Virus record (IMG/VR): IMGVR_UViG_3300005555_000002 | Coordinates: 1 to 42,635 of that record | Source of the DNA: a virus | Length of the DNA: 42,635 nt | Reading direction: 5' to 3' (one strand) | Shown here: one piece after another, positions 39,199 to 42,635 of the stretch | Numbering within the stretch: position 1 is the stretch's first letter | Layout of the letters: each line of letters starts with the position of its first letter | The notes under the pieces: model-generated | What the model was told of the DNA's origin: nothing | The model's database searches: none | Seen by the model: the letters and a program-made list of their open reading frames with translations, nothing else | Translations under genes and position numbers: made by a program

Positions 39199-39528
39199 CT
39201 ATGCCAGGTCGTAGCAGTCGGTGTCCGCGAGGTACTCCTCAACGTGCATCACCGAGCGGGCGCCTGTCGTCTTGTTGACGACTTCGGCCCGCTCATCGTT
39301 CTCGTGGAATGCTGCGCCACAGGCGCTGCAGGCATGTCCGAAACCCGCGTCTCCTGCATCGAGTTGACTGTGGTGCAATGAGACGCGCTCGCCGTCGAGC
39401 CCGATCTGCACCACGTAGTTGCCGTTGAGGCCGACCACGATGATCGTGCCTGCCAGGCCTTCGTTCTCGCCCGTCAGGACGAGGACCTGCGTGCCCTTGA
39501 CGTATGAGGTGCCGTTGAACGCTGCCAT
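39199..39528 (-). CDS. KOW/SH3-like and zinc-knuckle protein
   Basis: A 109-residue protein and the first gene of the leftward operon. YVKGTQVLVLTGENEGLAGT and IIVVGLNGNYVVQIGLDGE form an SH3/KOW-like barrel as in NusG-type and ribosomal proteins. CSACGAAFHENDERAEVV adds a Cys pair. AAGGAG is seven bases before the ATG. Its place at the head of the operon after a long leader makes an RNA- or transcription-linked role plausible. Confidence 0.65.
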   Translation of the reverse strand: MAAFNGTSYVKGTQVLVLTGENEGLAGTIIVVGLNGNYVVQIGLDGERVSLHHSQLDAGDAGFGHACSACGAAFHENDERAEVVNKTTGARSVMHVEEYLADTDCYDLA

Positions 39529-39922
39529 TGTGTGTCTCCTTCAGGTGCCGGTCACTAACCCGGTCACGACGCTGCCTGATTGTGTCGCAGCAGCGTTTCG
39601 ACTTGTTCCGATCAGACGCCTCGTTTCTCGGTCCGCGGTTGTCTGCCCCACCGATCGTCCTTGCCAGGTCGTCATGCCTGGTAGGCGTTATCGCGACGGG
39701 CGACCCATCTCGTTAGGAGCGGGCGATTGCCTGATCGTGTGTAGAAGATCGTTCCTGATCATCCTTCCCGGGTTCCCGCACTCTGGCCCATCTTGCGATG
39801 TTCGGGCGTTCCACCTCTTGCGAGGTGAGGTACCTGGTGCCGTTAGGTCATCGGGGGTGTTGATCGAGGTTCGATATTCGGGATGTAAAGGTGCGTGAGA
39901 TCGGCAGGAGCGGATCTCGTTG
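39529..39922 (-). ncRNA. Long structured 5' leader of the leftward early operon
   Basis: About 390 bases between the predicted start site and the first gene hold no convincing coding frame on the minus strand. Hairpins seen: GAGATC/GATCTC at 39918-39897 at the 5' end; CACCTC-GCAA-GAGGTG at 39827-39812, a 6-bp stem with a GNRA tetraloop; and CCAGG/CCTGG near 39681-39664. A leader RNA involved in antitermination or translation control is inferred; plus-strand open frames here look like chance. Confidence 0.4.
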
Positions 39923-39927
39923 TGTCA

Positions 39928-39957
39928 ACACTAATGGCGTACGCTCAAACCTGTCAA
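39928..39957 (-). promoter_or_regulatory. Leftward early promoter with two TTGACA boxes
   Basis: TTGACA at 39957-39952 is followed after 17-18 bp by TTAGTG/TAGTGT. A second TTGACA starts at 39928, inside or just past the -10, as part of GTGTTGACAC. GTATTCTGAG (39960-39969) lies just upstream. The -10 is imperfect, but position at the head of the operon and the 5' hairpin fit. Confidence 0.5.
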
Positions 39958-40064
39958 GCGTATTCTGAGAGAACTAGTTCGGCAGTTTTGTGCCACATGA
40001 CGTACACGTATGCGGCATTGTCGGGCAAACCCCGTTCGGTCCGCACGTTCAGGTGTGCGGCGAC

Positions 40065-40095
40065 TTGACACCGCCGTGTGTTCTTCGCCTACGAT
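40065..40095 (+). promoter_or_regulatory. Rightward promoter before primase-helicase
   Basis: TTGACA at 40065-40070 and TACGAT at 40090-40095, spacing 19 bp. It diverges from the leftward promoter, so 39928-40095 is the early control region. If used, transcription begins near 40102, which excludes the GTG at 40078 as the start of the primase gene. CCGCAC/GTGCGG (about 40040-40060) forms a small stem just upstream. Confidence 0.5.
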
Positions 40096-40230
40096 CGTGC
40101 AGGCCTCGACTCTTCCTGTCCGGTCGGCGCGGCCCAGACGCCCGGTGTGGGATCGCGGTGGTGCGTTGATCACGTGCTACCGCCCACACCGGGCCTCGAG
40201 TTTGGACACCTCAAGGGCAGGAGGACAGGA

Positions 40231-42057
40231 CTGAGAGGTTTGCCTTCTTCCCGACACTCGTATACCTGGTGGGCCCAACACCTCGACCTTGAGGGGAGAC
40301 AGAAGACAGCAGACGGGTTCAAGGCCCAGTGCCCGTCCCACGGTGATGCGCAGGCGTCGTTACACGTCACGCGCAAGGGGTCAGACACAGCACCCGCGGT
40401 CGTCCACTGCTTCGCCGGGTGCGACTACGACTCGATCGTGCAGGCAGCATCGGGCATCACCACAGCGCCTCGTGTGACGCGCAGCAAGGCGCCTACAAGG
40501 GGTGAGAAGGTCGTACCCGTGCCTCAACAGTGGAAGGGGCGCGGCCTCGCTTGGTGGGCGTTCTACACGGGCCTGCCCATCGCGTTCGTGAAGACGCTGC
40601 CGATCGGCGAGACGGGTGACCTCGTCACGTTCACCTTCCCACACAACGGGATCTGCAAGCAGCGTGTGGTTGGATCGAAGCAGTACACGTGGAACAAGAC
40701 GGGTATCATGCCACCCCCGTTGTGGCCCATGCCTGAGGATGTGCTCGAGGACACGATCTACCTGACCGAAGGCGAGTCAGACGCCTCGATCGCCCGCTAC
40801 ATGGGCCTCGACGCGTACGGGATCACGAAAGGCGCGAACTCGTCGCTGTCAGGTGCCGTGTGGCGGTTGCTGCGCGATCGTGGTGCCTCACACGTCGTCC
40901 TCATGTTCGATCAGGATGAGGCAGGCGAGAAGGCGACCGACGAGTACACGGACGCGGCGATCGCTGCTGGGTTGTCCGTGTCCACGATCAGGCCCGTCCT
41001 GCACATCCTCGAGGGTGAGAAGGACCTGCGCGACTGGTTCAAACGAACGCACGGCGAGGAACCATTGCTGCTGACAGAGACGCAGGAGATCGCGTTCGAC
41101 CTCACGGCGTTGGCAGCATCCGTCCCACCGACCGTGCCATGGGTTGCCGAAGGATACTTCGCCAAGGATGCGCTCACGCTCGTATCAGGCCCACCCAAGT
41201 CAGGCAAGTCGACCCTCATCTTCCACTTCCTCGCCTGCCATGAGAACGAGGAACGGTTCCTGGGCGAGGACACGACACGCGGCACGGCGTTGCTGATGAC
41301 CGAGGAGGCACCCTCGACGGTCCTTGAGAAGGCAGACGCCTACAAGATCAAGCACCTCGCTGTGTTCCCACGATCAGTCGCCGCGCGTGCGGGCCTCACC
41401 TTCCCAGATGCACTCGATCGTGCAGTCCGTCAGGCGCGACGGGAAGGACGAGACGTGCTGATCATCGACACGCTGTCCGCCTGGGCCCAGTTCAAGGACG
41501 AGAACGACGCGTCCGAGGTGACCAAGGCAGTCACCGCCGTGCAGAACGCCGTAGCAGGCACAGGGATCTCGGTGATCGTCATCCATCACACGAGAAAGGG
41601 GGGCGGAGAATACGGTGAGGCCGTTCGTGGTAGTTCAGCGTTGTACGCACTCGTGGACGTTTCGATCGAGTATGGGTACAAGGACCCAGGAACGCGCACC
41701 GTCACCACGTCGTCACGCTTCGCCCAGGTGCCTGAACCGCTGTTCGTGAAGATGCCTCGAGTCGGTCACCTCGAGATCATGGATCGTGGTGAGCAAGCGG
41801 TGCAGGATGCCGGTCCCATCATTGCCCTCCTTGAGGAAGGCCCGAAGACGCGACAGGAACTTGAGGAGGCACTCAACCTGAGTGATCGATCGGGCGCGCT
41901 ACGGGACACGCTACGCGAGTTGGAACGCCTGCAGAAGGTGTCCGTCGAGGTCGGTGATCACGGGCGCAAGACGTACACGTTGCAAGGCAACGCTGCGCAA
42001 GGCGGAACGGTGTTCAAAGTCAGGAAGATCAGGCACCTGAAAGTGGTGTCTGAATGA
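40231..42057 (+). CDS. Bifunctional primase-helicase
   Basis: About 608 residues. A CHC2-like zinc finger (QCPSHGDAQASL and HCFAGCDYDS) begins the primase. The Toprim core follows: YLTEGESDASIARYMG and LMFDQDEAGEKATD. The helicase half is a RepA-like RecA fold with LVSGPPKSGKSTLIF, LLIIDTLSAWAQ and IVIHHTRKGGG, then a C-terminal winged helix (GPKTRQELEEALNLSD). The start is uncertain: AGGAGG at 40219 points to CTG at 40231 (or TTG at 40240), while GTG at 40174 or 40078 would lack a site. The sequence AGGAGGACAGGA-CTG mirrors AGGAGGACAGG-ATG at 36823. Confidence 0.85.
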   Translation: MRGLPSSRHSYTWWAQHLDLEGRQKTADGFKAQCPSHGDAQASLHVTRKGSDTAPAVVHCFAGCDYDSIVQAASGITTAPRVTRSKAPTRGEKVVPVPQQWKGRGLAWWAFYTGLPIAFVKTLPIGETGDLVTFTFPHNGICKQRVVGSKQYTWNKTGIMPPPLWPMPEDVLEDTIYLTEGESDASIARYMGLDAYGITKGANSSLSGAVWRLLRDRGASHVVLMFDQDEAGEKATDEYTDAAIAAGLSVSTIRPVLHILEGEKDLRDWFKRTHGEEPLLLTETQEIAFDLTALAASVPPTVPWVAEGYFAKDALTLVSGPPKSGKSTLIFHFLACHENEERFLGEDTTRGTALLMTEEAPSTVLEKADAYKIKHLAVFPRSVAARAGLTFPDALDRAVRQARREGRDVLIIDTLSAWAQFKDENDASEVTKAVTAVQNAVAGTGISVIVIHHTRKGGGEYGEAVRGSSALYALVDVSIEYGYKDPGTRTVTTSSRFAQVPEPLFVKMPRVGHLEIMDRGEQAVQDAGPIIALLEEGPKTRQELEEALNLSDRSGALRDTLRELERLQKVSVEVGDHGRKTYTLQGNAAQGGTVFKVRKIRHLKVVSE

Positions 42058-42060
42058 GAA

Positions 42061-42199
42061 GCGTGGCGAGCGTGGCGTTAGCGTGGCGTCACCATGGCGC
42101 GCCACGCTTGTCCATACCGGGGATTGAGCGTGGCGGTGCGTTGCCACACGTACTACGTACGTGGCAACCGCGCCACGCTCAATACCATGGACGCCACGG
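42061..42199. repeat. GCGTGGCG repeat cluster with cruciform
   Basis: GCGTGGCG occurs at 42061, 42070, 42081 and 42128 on the plus strand and inverted at 42100 and 42171, with a 7/8 match at 42192. ATTGAGCGTGGCG (42123-42135) pairs with CGCCACGCTCAAT (42171-42183); inside, GTTGCCAC (42140-42147) pairs with GTGGCAAC (42161-42168) and GTAC with GTAC around a TAC loop. The outer and inner stems give about 25 bp. It fills the gap between primase-helicase and HNH genes. A replication origin, packaging site or terminator are all possible. Confidence 0.65.
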
Positions 42200-42214
42200 T
42201 CAAGGTTGCTGATT

Positions 42215-42577
42215 ATGCCCAGGAGTCGAATCTGTGCGTCTTGTGGTACCGGGTTCGTTGGGACCGGGTCCTATTGCGCGAGGTGTGGTGATCACATGGG
42301 CAAGCGCAGCACCAAACCCGACCACCCGGTGTACGCGTCGCGTGCATGGCGTGACATACGCAGCACCATGATCAAGCAGCACGTGGCACAACATGGATGG
42401 ATGTGTCCTGGGTATGAACGTACACCACATGCAGCACAACGCTTGAGCATTGACCACGTGGTTGGGTTAGCACAGGATGGTCACGTGCTGTCTCGTGCTA
42501 ACTTGTCTGTGCTGTGTGTCTCATGCAACTCGAGGAAGTCGCACCGTGAGAACCGAGGAAGGAGAAGGAGTGCATAA
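42215..42577 (+). CDS. HNH endonuclease
   Basis: A 120-residue nuclease. An N-terminal zinc ribbon (ICASCGTGFVGTGSYCARCG) is followed by RLSIDHVVGLAQDGHVLSRA, NLSVLCVSCNSRKS, which has the HNH-like D-H, N and the C-x2-C zinc pair. By circular closure it lies upstream of the terminase genes, where HNH proteins help terminase cut cohesive ends. Codons ending in A/T are more common than elsewhere, a possible sign of exchange. AAGG precedes the ATG by eight bases. Confidence 0.8.
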   Translation: MPRSRICASCGTGFVGTGSYCARCGDHMGKRSTKPDHPVYASRAWRDIRSTMIKQHVAQHGWMCPGYERTPHAAQRLSIDHVVGLAQDGHVLSRANLSVLCVSCNSRKSHRENRGRRRSA

Positions 42578-42635
42578 GCACACAGAATATGCAAGGGGGT
42601 GGGGGGCATGGGTTCTCGCGTACATCCTCGCGAAG
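42578..42635 (+). other. Right end: partial open frame and G-rich stretch
   Basis: A run AAGGGGGTGGGGGG (about 42590-42607) precedes an ATG at 42609 that stays open to the end and, if joined to base 1, continues to 112. A real gene, a chance frame or the cohesive-end region cannot be told apart here. Confidence 0.3.

Noticed and set aside
39419-39898. A 159-codon plus-strand frame in the leader region
   Set aside because: It starts inside the opposite-strand KOW/SH3-like gene, has no ribosome site and no recognisable composition.
1-42635. tRNA genes or CRISPR arrays
   Set aside because: No cloverleaf-like segments with a T-arm consensus and no regularly spaced repeats with spacers were found by reading the gaps; a tRNA scan would be decisive.

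Overview
The window looks like a complete, or circularly permuted almost complete, genome of a tailed phage with siphovirus layout. It is G+C-rich, uses GTG and TTG starts freely, and is packed with genes coupled by ATGA or GTGA overlaps. The tail protein carries a domain I recognise from Rhodococcus phage ReqiPepy6 (Gp37-like). The small Cys-rich proteins, the DUF2786 and DUF6011 proteins and the RuvC-SNF2-Cas4-like nuclease order are typical of actinobacteriophages, so an actinobacterial host is the best inference. I found no integrase, tRNA or CRISPR array, so a lytic life style is likely, although one Cro/CI-type DNA-binding protein is present.

Layout. Rightward late genes run from 114 to 21691: terminase small and large subunits, portal, scaffold, major capsid protein, tail tube, tail assembly chaperones with a -1 frameshift, head-tail connectors, three consecutive glycosyltransferases, a further connector, tape measure, distal tail protein, a 1460-residue tail protein with PKD and beta-helix domains, a fibre-like protein, and a lysis region (membrane proteins, a C39-like cysteine peptidase, a holin). 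A bidirectional terminator at 21720-21757 ends this arm. Leftward genes run from 39528 down to 21798: first small, often zinc-binding, early proteins, then replication and recombination genes (SNF2 helicase, RuvC-like resolvase, Cas4/RecB-like nuclease, Sak4-like ATPase, DUF669 protein), then a 7-deazaguanine operon (queF-queD-queE-folE-queC-dpdA) running into a uracil-glycosylase/DNA-polymerase-I fusion. A divergent control region at about 39900-40100 separates the leftward arm from a short rightward segment (primase-helicase, HNH nuclease) that, by circular closure, leads back into terminase.

How the genes work together. FolE, QueD, QueE and QueC are the four steps from GTP to preQ0. QueF would reduce preQ0 to preQ1, and the DpdA-like transglycosylase would exchange guanines in phage DNA for that base. 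The polymerase gene overlaps dpdA, so replication and base exchange are probably co-expressed. The predicted outcome is phage DNA carrying 7-aminomethyl-7-deazaguanine, a restriction shield.

The least explained feature is a family of five roughly 100-bp intergenic elements at 3972-4086, 6888-6990, 21702-21799, 28957-29070 and 34841-34960. They share three ordered blocks at module boundaries; in one copy the central block is inverted and in another it is replaced by the terminator. Other unassigned structures are a cluster of GCGTGGCG repeats with a 60-bp cruciform at 42061-42199, a roughly 400-nt structured leader ahead of the leftward operon, and three GTATTC motifs at exact 20-bp spacing.
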